Of a stretch of DNA of 11,672 nucleotides, positions 5,612 to 11,672 are shown in pieces (position 1 is the first letter of the stretch; each line of letters opens with the position of its first letter). This DNA is from JBBRHH01 sp038222915 (GTDB taxonomy: Bacteria; Planctomycetota; Phycisphaerae; Tepidisphaerales; Tepidisphaeraceae): the NCBI GenBank assembly GCA_038222915.1, contig JBBRHH010000143.1:1-11672 (forward strand), given 5' to 3'. The notes under the pieces are model-generated. The model had not been told where the DNA came from and did no database searches. It saw only the letters and a list, made by a program, of their open reading frames with translations. The position numbers and the translations under genes are program-made.

Positions 5612-7255
5612 ATGGCATTGCATCCGTTGGCCGGGAAGCCGGCGCCCAAAGACATCTTGATCGATCCGGCCAAGCTGATCGCCGAATATTACGAGCGCCA
5701 ACCGGACCTGGCCGACCCGCAGCAGCTTGTCAGCTTCGGCACCAGCGGCCACCGTGGCACCTCCGCCAATGGCACGTTCACCGAGGCGCACATCCTCGCG
5801 ATTACCCAGGCGATCTGTGAATATCGGGTGACGCAGGGAATCACCGGCCCGATTTTTCTAGGCAAGGATACGCACGCCCTGTCGGCCTCGGCGCAGAAGA
5901 CCGCCATCGAAGTGCTGGCGGCCAACGGCGTCGAAGTTCTCTATCAAAAGAACGACGGCGACACGCCAACGCCCGTCATCTCGCACGCGATCCTGCAATA
6001 CAACCGCGGCCGCCGGAACGGCCTGAGCGACGGCATCGTGATCACCCCATCGCACAATCCGCCGCGCGACGGCGGATTCAAATACAACGCCATCAACGGC
6101 GGCCCCGCCGACACCGACGTGACCCGCTGGATCCAGGACCGCGCCAACGCGCTCTTGCGCGGCGGCAACCGGGATGTCGGCTGGACCGAGTATGAGGCGG
6201 CGCTGAAGGAAGTCTCGTCGCACGCCCACGACTTCGTGCTGCCGTATGTGCGCGACCTGGCCAACGTGATCGACATCGACGCCATCCGCTCTGCCGGCCT
6301 GAAGCTGGGCGCTGATCCATTGGGCGGCGCCAGCGTTGCCTATTGGGCGCCGATCAACGAGATGTACGGCCTCAACGTGGACGTCGTGAACAAGACCATC
6401 GACCCAACGTTCAGCTTCATGACGCTGGACCACGACGGCCAAATCCGCATGGATTGCTCAAGCCCGTATGCGATGGCGAAGCTGGTCGAGTTGAAAGACC
6501 GCTACGACGTCGCCTTCGGCAACGACCCCGATTCCGACCGCCACGGCATCGTGACGCCATCGGCCGGTCTGCTAAACCCGAATCACTATCTCGCGGTGGC
6601 GATCCGATATCTGCTCGGCAATCGCCCGCAATGGTCAACCAGCGCGGCCGTCGGAAAGACGCTCGTCTCCAGCGGCCTGATCGATCGGGTCGTCGCCGAT
6701 GCCGGGCGCGTTCTGTCCGAAGTGCCGGTCGGATTCAAATGGTTCGCGCCCGGCCTGTTCAACGGCGAAGTCTGTTTCGGCGGCGAAGAAAGCGCCGGCG
6801 CAAGCTTTCTGCGCCGTGATGGGACGGTCTGGTCAACCGACAAGGACGGCATCATCATGGATCTGCTGGCCGCGGAGATCACCGCGAAGACCGGCCGCGA
6901 TCCGGGCAAACATTTTCAGGAACTGGCGGCCAAATTCGGCATGCCCTACTACACGCGCATCGACGCGCCCGCCACACCCGCACAGAAGGCGATCTTGCAG
7001 AAACTGTCGCCCGAAGCAGTGAAGGCGACCACGCTGGCCGGCGAAGCGATCGTCGCCAAGCTGACGCGTGCACCCGGAAACGATGCGCCGATCGGCGGGC
7101 TGAAGGTGGTCACTGAGAACGGCTGGTTCGCGGCCAGACCCTCCGGCACAGAAAATATTTACAAGATCTACGCCGAGAGTTTTAAAGGCGAGGCACACCT
7201 GGCTGAGATCGTCCGCGAAGCGCAGGCGATGGTGGATGCGACGCTGTCCGCCTAG
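5612..7255 (+). CDS. pgm: Phosphoglucomutase, alpha-D-glucose phosphate-specific
   Basis: A 547-residue cytosolic enzyme interconverting glucose 1-phosphate and glucose 6-phosphate through a phosphoserine and a glucose 1,6-bisphosphate intermediate. It links glycolysis with glycogen and sugar-nucleotide synthesis. All landmarks of the alpha-D-phosphohexomutase superfamily are present in order: F-G-T-S-G-H-R-G at 42-49, the catalytic serine S147 in T-P-S-H-N-P-P, the Mg-binding loop D305-P-D307-S-D309-R-H, the sugar-binding loop G-G-E-E-S-A-G at 390-396, and the phosphate-binding R-P-S-G-T-E-N at 509-515. Length and S-F-G-T-S-G-H-R-G context match the bacterial Pgm type (E. coli Pgm is 546 aa, with its serine at a nearly identical position) rather than PMM/PGM enzymes. 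The gene ends 12 nt before the end of the convergent toroid-repeat gene, with no clear terminator in the gap. Confidence 0.97.
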   Translation: MALHPLAGKPAPKDILIDPAKLIAEYYERQPDLADPQQLVSFGTSGHRGTSANGTFTEAHILAITQAICEYRVTQGITGPIFLGKDTHALSASAQKTAIEVLAANGVEVLYQKNDGDTPTPVISHAILQYNRGRRNGLSDGIVITPSHNPPRDGGFKYNAINGGPADTDVTRWIQDRANALLRGGNRDVGWTEYEAALKEVSSHAHDFVLPYVRDLANVIDIDAIRSAGLKLGADPLGGASVAYWAPINEMYGLNVDVVNKTIDPTFSFMTLDHDGQIRMDCSSPYAMAKLVELKDRYDVAFGNDPDSDRHGIVTPSAGLLNPNHYLAVAIRYLLGNRPQWSTSAAVGKTLVSSGLIDRVVADAGRVLSEVPVGFKWFAPGLFNGEVCFGGEESAGASFLRRDGTVWSTDKDGIIMDLLAAEITAKTGRDPGKHFQELAAKFGMPYYTRIDAPATPAQKAILQKLSPEAVKATTLAGEAIVAKLTRAPGNDAPIGGLKVVTENGWFAARPSGTENIYKIYAESFKGEAHLAEIVREAQAMVDATLSA

Positions 7256-7267
7256 ACTCAATCGGGC

Positions 7268-8494
7268 TCAATCCGCCGGCAGAAATCGGCTGCAGATCTT
7301 CAGCGCCGCGGCCGCGAACGGCGTGGCGACGAGCGGATCGTCTTCCTTCGCGTCATTGAATTTATTGATCCACGACCCATCGCTGCGCTGCCGTTCCAGA
7401 AGTTCGCTGGAGAGCTCTTTGGCCCAGTTGACCTTGCCGTGATGCGTTTGAATGTCGCGCGCACCCAGTTGCCGGAACGCGCAGGCGACCGTCCAGGCAT
7501 AATAGTAATAGGTGGCGTTGCGGGTCTTATCGCGATCGGGAGCGAAGACGCCGCCGTTGATGAACGCCGAGAAATCACGCTCAAGCCAGGCTCGGGCGGC
7601 CACCACGCGCGGGTGGTTGAGCGGCAATCCGCAGTCCAGCAACGCGCGAACGCCGTCGGCAGTCATGCTGGCGTAGGAATTAAACCGCTCGTGGCCACGT
7701 GCATCCTTTCCCGCGACGCCCGCCTTGTTCAGCAGGGACATGGTGGGTGAACAAAAGAATCCGCCATCGTCGAAACGCTTATCAGGGGAAGATTCGGCGA
7801 AATTCTGGCAGCGTTCCACGAAGGCCAACGCCCCCTTCCATGCAAGATCACTTTGTGGCACGCCCGCCAGCCGCAGAGCATCAGCGGCGTACAGGGTGGC
7901 CGAGAGGTTTGTGTCCAGATGCGCCGAGAGATCGGCCGGCCGGCGCGGGGTGCGCGGCGCATAACTCCAACCGCCGTATTCCGTGTCGGTGGGTTTCCAG
8001 CCGAGCGCGTCGTTCAATTGCTGCGACCGTAAGAGCTTGATGTATTCATCGCGAACGCCGGCATGTTCGGGATTGTTCTCAAGTGCAAGCACGCTGGCAG
8101 CGCCGGCCGCGATGTACGCTGGATAGGTGAATCCGAGATAGCCAGGATCGACTGTTCCGCGGCGGATTTGCGAAGCGATATATGCGCAGGCACTGCTAAA
8201 AGCCGTGCGCGTCTCGGCATTGCCGTTGAGCAGCGTCAACGTGCCGGCCACATGCGGCGTCAGCGCCGGCCCGTCCTTCAAAACACTGTAAACGCCTGAC
8301 CGCCAAGCGCCGTCGTCGGATTGTTTCGAAATGAGATAAACGGCCGCCGCGTCCAGCGCTGTGGTGATGCGGACAGTAGGCTTCGACAATGGATCGGGCT
8401 TGGGCGTCGACGAGCAGCCGGTGGCGAGGAAGAGAACTGCGCACAGCAGCGGGTATGATGCAAGATCGCGAACTTTTTCAACGAGGTGGACCAT
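7268..8494 (-). CDS. Lipoprotein with prenyltransferase/squalene-oxidase-like alpha-toroid repeats
   Basis: A 408-residue protein starting at the ATG at 8492-8494, with AGGA at 8502-8505 seven nt upstream. An in-frame ATG at 8518 is less likely, having no such site. Residues 1-27 are a lipoprotein signal ending in L-A-T-G-C, with Cys 27 lipidated. The rest shows repeated helix-turn units of the squalene cyclase/prenyltransferase type: L-I-S-K-Q-S-D-D-G-A-W, E-Y-G-G-W-S-Y, F-D-D-G-G-F-F, F-I-N-G-G-V-F and L-E-R-Q-R-S-D-G-S-W. The D-L-S-A-H-L-D...A-A-D-A-L segment matches a motif common to such exported planctomycete proteins. The DXDD or DCTAE acid of true terpene cyclases is not seen, so a catalytic cyclase role is unlikely; binding or scaffolding outside the cytoplasm fits better. 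Its start codon overlaps that of the divergent methyltransferase. Confidence 0.85.
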   Translation of the reverse strand: MVHLVEKVRDLASYPLLCAVLFLATGCSSTPKPDPLSKPTVRITTALDAAAVYLISKQSDDGAWRSGVYSVLKDGPALTPHVAGTLTLLNGNAETRTAFSSACAYIASQIRRGTVDPGYLGFTYPAYIAAGAASVLALENNPEHAGVRDEYIKLLRSQQLNDALGWKPTDTEYGGWSYAPRTPRRPADLSAHLDTNLSATLYAADALRLAGVPQSDLAWKGALAFVERCQNFAESSPDKRFDDGGFFCSPTMSLLNKAGVAGKDARGHERFNSYASMTADGVRALLDCGLPLNHPRVVAARAWLERDFSAFINGGVFAPDRDKTRNATYYYYAWTVACAFRQLGARDIQTHHGKVNWAKELSSELLERQRSDGSWINKFNDAKEDDPLVATPFAAAALKICSRFLPAD

Positions 8495-8505
8495 GGCTGA
8501 TTTTC
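8483..8505. promoter_or_regulatory. Overlapping divergent translation starts (CCATGG palindrome)
   Basis: The minus-strand ATG (8494-8492) and plus-strand ATG (8493-8495) share two base pairs within CCATGG (8491-8496). The plus gene's GAGGTG site (8483-8488) lies inside codons 2-4 of the minus gene, and the minus gene's AGGA (8505-8502) lies inside codons 4-5 of the plus gene. No intergenic DNA remains, so promoters for both genes must lie within the opposite gene's coding sequence. Confidence 0.7.
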
Positions 8506-9101
8506 CTGACTGGAACAAATGTTACGCCGATCGACAAACCCCCTGGGACAGCGGCGAGCCTTCGCGCGAAATGGTACGGGTGCTGGATGAATACCACATT
8601 ACGCCAAGGCGCACGCTGGAGATCGGCTGCGGTACCGGCACCAACGCGATTGAGCTCGCACGGCGCGGCTTCAACGTTACGGCGTTTGACGTCTCGCCAC
8701 TGGCCATCGACGAAGGGCGGGCCAAGCTGCGAACTGCCGGCGCGACGGCCAGCCTGCTGTTGGGCGATGCACTCAACCCGCCGGAGCTTGGCAAGCCCTT
8801 CGATTTCGTCTTCGATCGCGGCGTTTATCATGTGCTGCGGCAAGTCGATCTCCCGGCCTTCCTGCGCACCCTGGAGCGCACCGTCGCGCCGGGCGGTTTG
8901 TATCTGACCTTGACGGGCAATGCCAATGAACAATCGCCCGGCCACGGCCCCCCGCGCGTGCATGCACAGGAAATCTGCCAGGAACTCGGAACACTTTTCG
9001 ACGTGGTTCAGCTACGGGAATTCCGGTTTTTCGGCGTGGTCATCGACGGCCAGATGATCGAGCCGCTGGCGTGGTCCTGCCTCCTCCGCCGCAAGAAATG
9101 A
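8493..9101 (+). CDS. Class I SAM-dependent methyltransferase
   Basis: A 202-residue soluble protein. The frame is open from 8361, but ATG 8493 has GAGGTG 4 nt upstream and begins the family's typical N-terminus, with Y-A-D-R-Q-T-P-W-D-S-G-E-P-S at 11-24. Motif I is L-E-I-G-C-G-T-G at 42-49. The acidic residue expected to bind the SAM ribose is D66 in A-F-D-V-S. A G-D-A-L follows at the end of the third strand, then F-D-F-V-F-D-R-G-V-Y-H-V-L, and a V-A-P-G-G-L-Y-L strand. The Y-x-x-R-x-T-P-W-D opening and D-R-G-x-Y-H motif resemble the thiopurine methyltransferase/TehB-like group of small-molecule methyltransferases. The substrate is unknown. The gene ends 4 nt before the stop of the convergent gene at 9106. 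Confidence 0.92.
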   Translation: MADFPDWNKCYADRQTPWDSGEPSREMVRVLDEYHITPRRTLEIGCGTGTNAIELARRGFNVTAFDVSPLAIDEGRAKLRTAGATASLLLGDALNPPELGKPFDFVFDRGVYHVLRQVDLPAFLRTLERTVAPGGLYLTLTGNANEQSPGHGPPRVHAQEICQELGTLFDVVQLREFRFFGVVIDGQMIEPLAWSCLLRRKK

Positions 9102-9105
9102 CCGC

Positions 9106-9978
9106 TCACGGCGCGTCCATCAACCGATATCGCTTCCCGGCCAACCACAATTCCCGATCCTCAAACGGCTTGGTGGCCGGAACAACCTGCGGCTTCATGA
9201 CCGGCCCTTTCATGTCATCAGGAAGATCGTTGATGTGGATCTTCGTGCTGCCCAGATACGTGGGATATCCGCCCAGGTGATTGTTCACATAGACCGATTC
9301 CAGCACCGTTCCCGGATCAGCGCCCTGCAACGCGGTCGTGTCGAAATACAAATTGGTGGAGCAACCGTCGGCCACCACGCGTTTGATCTTACACCCGGGC
9401 ATCACCTTGATCGTCACCTTGTTTCCCGCGATCGCCTGGCCATCGATCACATTGTTGGTAGCCACCCGCACCAGTTCGATCGACTCATAGCTCCCGCCCT
9501 CGATATGGATCGTTTCGCCTTCGACGTGGCCGACGTAGCAGTCGATAATGCGGAGCGTGATTCCGGTGGCCGACTTATCCGAGACGACCCAGAGAAAATC
9601 CGTGTGCGTCCCGATCACCTGCGGAAGGCCGCCCACCATCACCGTCGCGTTTTCCCGCCCGATGTCCCAGCCGCCGCAATTGCGGTAGGTGATGATGTCG
9701 CCGGCGTGCGTCGTGCGAATCCGCGTCAGGATTCCCTTGCCGTCCTTCACCTTCGGCGGCGTCGCATGCGGATCGCTCGCGCCCTGCGTCGCGATAAATT
9801 CGCCTGTGAGATAATTGCTGAGCGTATCCGTCCCGACAGGGTCCCACACCTTCAACTGGTGCGCCATCGGCCCGCATTTGGTCACGTCGAAACCGGACGG
9901 CTTGGTCGCCTGTGCCGAAGCACGCGCCGCCAGAAGCAGGACGATCGTCAACACGATTTTCAATTCTTCCCTTTTCAT
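9106..9978 (-). CDS. Secreted beta-rich protein of unknown function
   Basis: A 290-residue protein with a classical signal peptide: K-R-E-E-L-K, a hydrophobic core (residues 8-18) and A-S-A (20-22) before the likely cleavage. A Thr-Lys-Pro linker follows, of the kind often seen after signal peptides in this sort of genome. The mature protein is rich in alternating hydrophobic strands, Gly and Asn, with segments such as I-T-L-R-I-I-D-C-Y-V-G, I-E-G-G-S-Y-E-S-I-E-L-V-R-V and N-K-V-T-I-K-V-M-P-G-C. These suggest a parallel beta-helix or similar stacked-strand fold; I recognise no catalytic motif. Three ATGs are possible (9990, 9981, 9978). GGAGG at 9988-9984 gives 5 nt to the last, which is preferred. 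It lies downstream of the phage-like small genes on the same strand but is separated from them by a hairpin, so it may or may not belong with them. Confidence 0.75.
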   Translation of the reverse strand: MKREELKIVLTIVLLLAARASAQATKPSGFDVTKCGPMAHQLKVWDPVGTDTLSNYLTGEFIATQGASDPHATPPKVKDGKGILTRIRTTHAGDIITYRNCGGWDIGRENATVMVGGLPQVIGTHTDFLWVVSDKSATGITLRIIDCYVGHVEGETIHIEGGSYESIELVRVATNNVIDGQAIAGNKVTIKVMPGCKIKRVVADGCSTNLYFDTTALQGADPGTVLESVYVNNHLGGYPTYLGSTKIHINDLPDDMKGPVMKPQVVPATKPFEDRELWLAGKRYRLMDAP

Positions 9979-9983
9979 CATGC

Positions 9984-9988
9984 CCTCC
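9984..9988 (-). promoter_or_regulatory. Shine-Dalgarno deciding the secreted-protein start
   Basis: GGAGG on the minus strand overlaps the first in-frame ATG (9990-9988), lies only 2 nt before the second (9981) and 5 nt before the third (9978). The third is the best spaced. Confidence 0.6.
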
Positions 9989-9993
9989 ATAAA

Positions 9994-10022
9994 GGCACGG
10001 GCCGCGATGAGCAGCCCGTGCC
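9994..10022 (-). terminator. Hairpin, candidate intrinsic terminator or attenuator
   Basis: GGCACGGGC (9994-10002) and GCCCGTGCC (10014-10022) form a perfect 9-bp stem with eight G-C pairs and an 11-nt loop. Read on the minus strand, the stem lies 22 nt after the stop of the alanine-rich gene and is followed by only TTT, so it is a weak intrinsic terminator at best. It also sits 5 nt upstream of the Shine-Dalgarno of the secreted-protein gene and could act on that gene's leader instead. Confidence 0.55.
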
Positions 10023-10044
10023 GGGTTAATTGTCAGAGTAAAAT

Positions 10045-10395
10045 TCAAATAGCGGCAAACAATGCCGACGTGGCGATTTCAACCGCCTTGGTGACGGCCT
10101 GCGACGCAACGCGCCGGATCGCGTCCGCCGCCTCGATCGCCGCCGCCACCCCAAGGTTCGCCAGCTCGGCAATGGCGAAGTTCGACCGCTGTTTCCATTG
10201 CGACTTCGTCGCGTCGTCCGCGCCGATGGTCAGGATCGACGCCGCCGCCAGCACCTGGGCCGCGTTGGCGATGATCGCCTTCTCCTGGTCGTTGGGCGTC
10301 AACTGTTTCAGCTCGGCGAAGAAGCTGGTGGAAATGTCGTTGCCCAGCGCCGCCACCTGCGTCCGCACCGTGTCGGGTAAAAATGAGAGGTCCAT
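10045..10395 (-). CDS. Small alanine-rich helical protein in phage-like cassette
   Basis: A 116-residue protein starting at ATG 10395, with AGGAG (10407-10403) 7 nt upstream. The frame is open further upstream but there it overlaps the preceding gene. It begins M-D-L-S-F-L-P-D and is almost wholly helical, dominated by Ala, Leu, Ile and Val with scattered charges. A segment A-E-L-A-N-L-G-V-A-A-A-I-E lies near the middle and the C-terminus is Ala-rich and amphipathic. There is no signal peptide and no segment that is clearly transmembrane. It recalls small proteins encoded beside holin and lipoprotein genes in some prophages, where their role is undefined. I cannot assign a function. Confidence 0.7.
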   Translation of the reverse strand: MDLSFLPDTVRTQVAALGNDISTSFFAELKQLTPNDQEKAIIANAAQVLAAASILTIGADDATKSQWKQRSNFAIAELANLGVAAAIEAADAIRRVASQAVTKAVEIATSALFAAI

Positions 10396-10438
10396 TGGAT
10401 TGCTCCTGTTGAAGGTATTGGTTGATATATCCGGGCCG

Positions 10439-10681
10439 CTACTTCGCTTTGGCCTCGGCCGTGGCGACGCGCTTCTCCCAGGTGTACAGCAGCGCGTCGA
10501 CGTCCTGTTTCTCCTCCGGATGGTCGGCAGAGTACTGCACCAGCTTCGGCTCAACGGCCGTCTTGGTCAGCCGGTCCGACTTGACGTAATCCGCTTGCAG
10601 CGTGCATCCGGCGACGCACGACGCAGCCGCCAGCGCCAGCACACCCAGCGCTGCACGAAACCCATAACTTCCATAACGCAT
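10439..10681 (-). CDS. Tiny lipoprotein, possibly phage-type (spanin-like position)
   Basis: An 80-residue lipoprotein. The ATG at 10681 is preceded by AAAGGAA (10697-10691), 9 nt upstream; the longer frame from 10729 lacks a signal-like N-terminus. Residues 1-25 are basic then strongly hydrophobic, ending in the canonical lipobox V-A-G-C with Cys 26. The 55-residue mature part reads A-D-Y-V-K-S-D-R-L-T, then Y-S-A-D-H-P-E-E-K-Q-D, then L-Y-T-W-E-K-R-V. An A-D-Y-V-x-x-D-R start, a D-H-P turn and a single late Trp in a charged helix are features I recall from short lipoproteins in phage late regions. Its place just after a holin-like gene suggests an outer-membrane lysis accessory, but no inner-membrane spanin partner is seen. 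Confidence 0.72.
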   Translation of the reverse strand: MRYGSYGFRAALGVLALAAASCVAGCTLQADYVKSDRLTKTAVEPKLVQYSADHPEEKQDVDALLYTWEKRVATAEAKAK

Positions 10682-10768
10682 GACACACCGTTCCTTTCGT
10701 AGAAGATGAATCCTGACGGCGCACTGCACCCGCGGCGCGTCCGGCCAGAAATCTGAATTTCAAAAAGT

Positions 10769-11053
10769 TCAATTCTGAGATCGAATCGGCGCAGCCGCTC
10801 CGGCCCGCAGGAACTGCTCCTGCGTCGTCGCGAATCGCGAAAGCGCCTCCGCGTTCTGGCGCACCACGTCGATGAGCTGATCGAGGCCGACGCGATCGCT
10901 CATGATCCGCGCGTGCGCCTCATCCAGTTGCTCCTCGCGCTGCCGGCTGGTGCGCCGCTCCCACAGCCACATCGCGCCCATGATCCCGGCCGCGCCAAAG
11001 TTGGTCAGTTGTTGAATAGAAGTCTCGTCCGCAAGCAGTTCCATCAAAAACAT
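10769..11053 (-). CDS. Small membrane protein, holin-like (BhlA/UviB-type architecture)
   Basis: A 94-residue protein whose ATG at 11053 has AAAGGGGG (11066-11059) 5 nt upstream. Residues about 13-31 form one short hydrophobic segment, N-F-G-A-A-G-I-M-G-A-M-W-L-W, followed at once by E-R-R-T-S-R-Q-R-E-E-Q and a long charged helix (about 32-80) with heptad-like spacing (L-D-E-A-H, L-D-Q-L-I-D-V-V, A-L-S-R-F). One N-terminal membrane segment followed by a basic and then acidic coiled coil is the architecture of BhlA/UviB-type holins and related phage membrane proteins. Such a short protein could equally be an unrelated membrane anchor; the neighbours (virion-like gene before it, tiny lipoprotein after) favour the phage reading. 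No endolysin gene is in the window. Confidence 0.65.
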   Translation of the reverse strand: MFLMELLADETSIQQLTNFGAAGIMGAMWLWERRTSRQREEQLDEAHARIMSDRVGLDQLIDVVRQNAEALSRFATTQEQFLRAGAAAPIRSQN

Positions 11054-11088
11054 AAAGACCCCCTTTCAAGTGGATCTTTGAATTGCGC

Positions 11089-11672
11089 CTACCGCCGGCT
11101 CACACTCAGCACGCCCAGGTGCCGCGTTGTGTCGGCCACCCCGTCTCCATCCAGGTCAACGTCGATGCGGCATTGGTGCAGCGCCCGGCGATAAAGCCGC
11201 TCGTACAAATCCGCCCGCGCTGTCAGGTTGGCCGGATTGGTCGCCGCCGCCGCCAGGGCGTTGTAGATCATCTGCAGAGTGCCCAGGACGCACGGCCGGC
11301 GCAGTACGTCCGGATTCAGAATCGAACCGCGGCTGCCATCCGGCTCGACGCCGCCCGTGCGCGAGATCAGATCGCTCACCACCTGCCGCTGCGGTCCGAA
11401 TGTGCGCACCGCAAAGGCCAGACTACTCACCGTGCGGTGTGGGCTGGGCGCCGGCGACACACCGGCCTGAAACAGCGCGTCGTACATCACGCTGAGCGTC
11501 AGTTGCGTCGTCGAATCGACACTGACGATCGGATAGCTGCCGGCGATGCTTCCCGTGAAGACGATCACCTGATTGGGAGCGACGTGGTTGGCCGCAAGCG
11601 ATCCGCTTCCGAGGGTGAAAGCGGTGCCCGCCAGATCGCCGCTGCCCGCCATCAGGAGTTGCGAAGCGAAGA
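11089..11672 (-). CDS. Virion-like structural protein, C-terminal part (5' truncated by window edge)
   Basis: The frame is open from the right edge to a TAG at 11091-11089. An ATG at 11652 exists, but it has no ribosome site and open codons (F-A-S-Q-L-L) precede it, so the gene almost certainly starts beyond the window. The visible 194 residues begin with a Gly/Ser/Thr-rich beta segment (V-I-V-F-T-G-S, then Y-P-I-V-S-V-D-S-T-T-Q-L-T-L), then a helical half containing R-A-D-L-Y-E-R-L-Y-R-R-A-L. It ends with D-V-D-L-D-G-D-G-V-A-D, a dense acidic loop like those binding calcium. The V-D-S-T-T-Q-L-T-L style is typical of phage virion and adaptor proteins. No exact family is recognised; an exported non-phage protein is the alternative. 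Confidence 0.6.
   Translation of the reverse strand, partial: FASQLLMAGSGDLAGTAFTLGSGSLAANHVAPNQVIVFTGSIAGSYPIVSVDSTTQLTLSVMYDALFQAGVSPAPSPHRTVSSLAFAVRTFGPQRQVVSDLISRTGGVEPDGSRGSILNPDVLRRPCVLGTLQMIYNALAAAATNPANLTARADLYERLYRRALHQCRIDVDLDGDGVADTTRHLGVLSVSRR

Noticed and set aside
7268..8494. Squalene-hopene cyclase
   Set aside because: Too short, carries a lipoprotein signal, and shows no catalytic DXDD-type motif.
9235..10702. Two long plus-strand frames (9235-10029 and 9815-10702) over the right-hand block
   Set aside because: They lie opposite minus-strand genes that have signal peptides, lipoboxes and good ribosome sites, and cross several gene boundaries.
1..11672. CRISPR arrays, tRNA or rRNA genes, insertion sequences
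   Set aside because: No regularly spaced direct repeats, no tRNA-like cloverleaf noticed, and no transposase-like protein or terminal repeats.

Overview
The window is GC-rich chromosomal DNA from a bacterium, most likely a planctomycete (Planctomycetota, perhaps Phycisphaerae). The clues are small exported proteins with twin-arginine or lipoprotein signals, a Tat-exported sugar isomerase/epimerase, an exported toroid-repeat protein of the prenyltransferase/squalene-oxidase fold, and an 80-residue protein resembling small families I associate with planctomycetes. This placement is inference from protein style only; the window has no rRNA or other marker.

Layout. 1-210 (minus): N-terminus of a Tat-exported protein that runs off the left edge. 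211-360: divergent intergenic region with a strong inverted repeat. 361-603 (plus): small conserved-looking protein. 663-3826 (plus): two translationally coupled genes, a double-domain KaiC-like ATPase and a soluble hybrid histidine kinase (pseudo-receiver, HisKA, HATPase, receiver), which together look like one signalling module. 3823-4710 (minus): Tat-exported sugar phosphate isomerase/epimerase, convergent with the kinase with overlapping stop codons. 4838-7255 (plus): a DUF3313-like lipoprotein followed after 18 nt by phosphoglucomutase (pgm). 7268-8494 (minus) and 8493-9101 (plus): a toroid-repeat lipoprotein and a class I SAM methyltransferase whose divergent start codons overlap in one CCATGG palindrome.

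9106-11672 (minus): a run of small genes in the order virion-like protein (5' truncated), small membrane protein of holin type, tiny lipoprotein, alanine-rich helical protein, hairpin, and a secreted beta-rich protein. This right-hand block looks like the lysis and late end of a phage-derived or domesticated phage-like element. No integrase, terminase or attachment site is visible, so that reading is tentative.

Most genes left of 9.1 kb are housekeeping or signalling genes with no obvious common pathway. The functional links best supported by the sequence are the KaiC-like/kinase pair, the DUF3313-pgm pair (spacing only) and the phage-like cassette. No tRNA, rRNA, CRISPR array or insertion sequence was seen.
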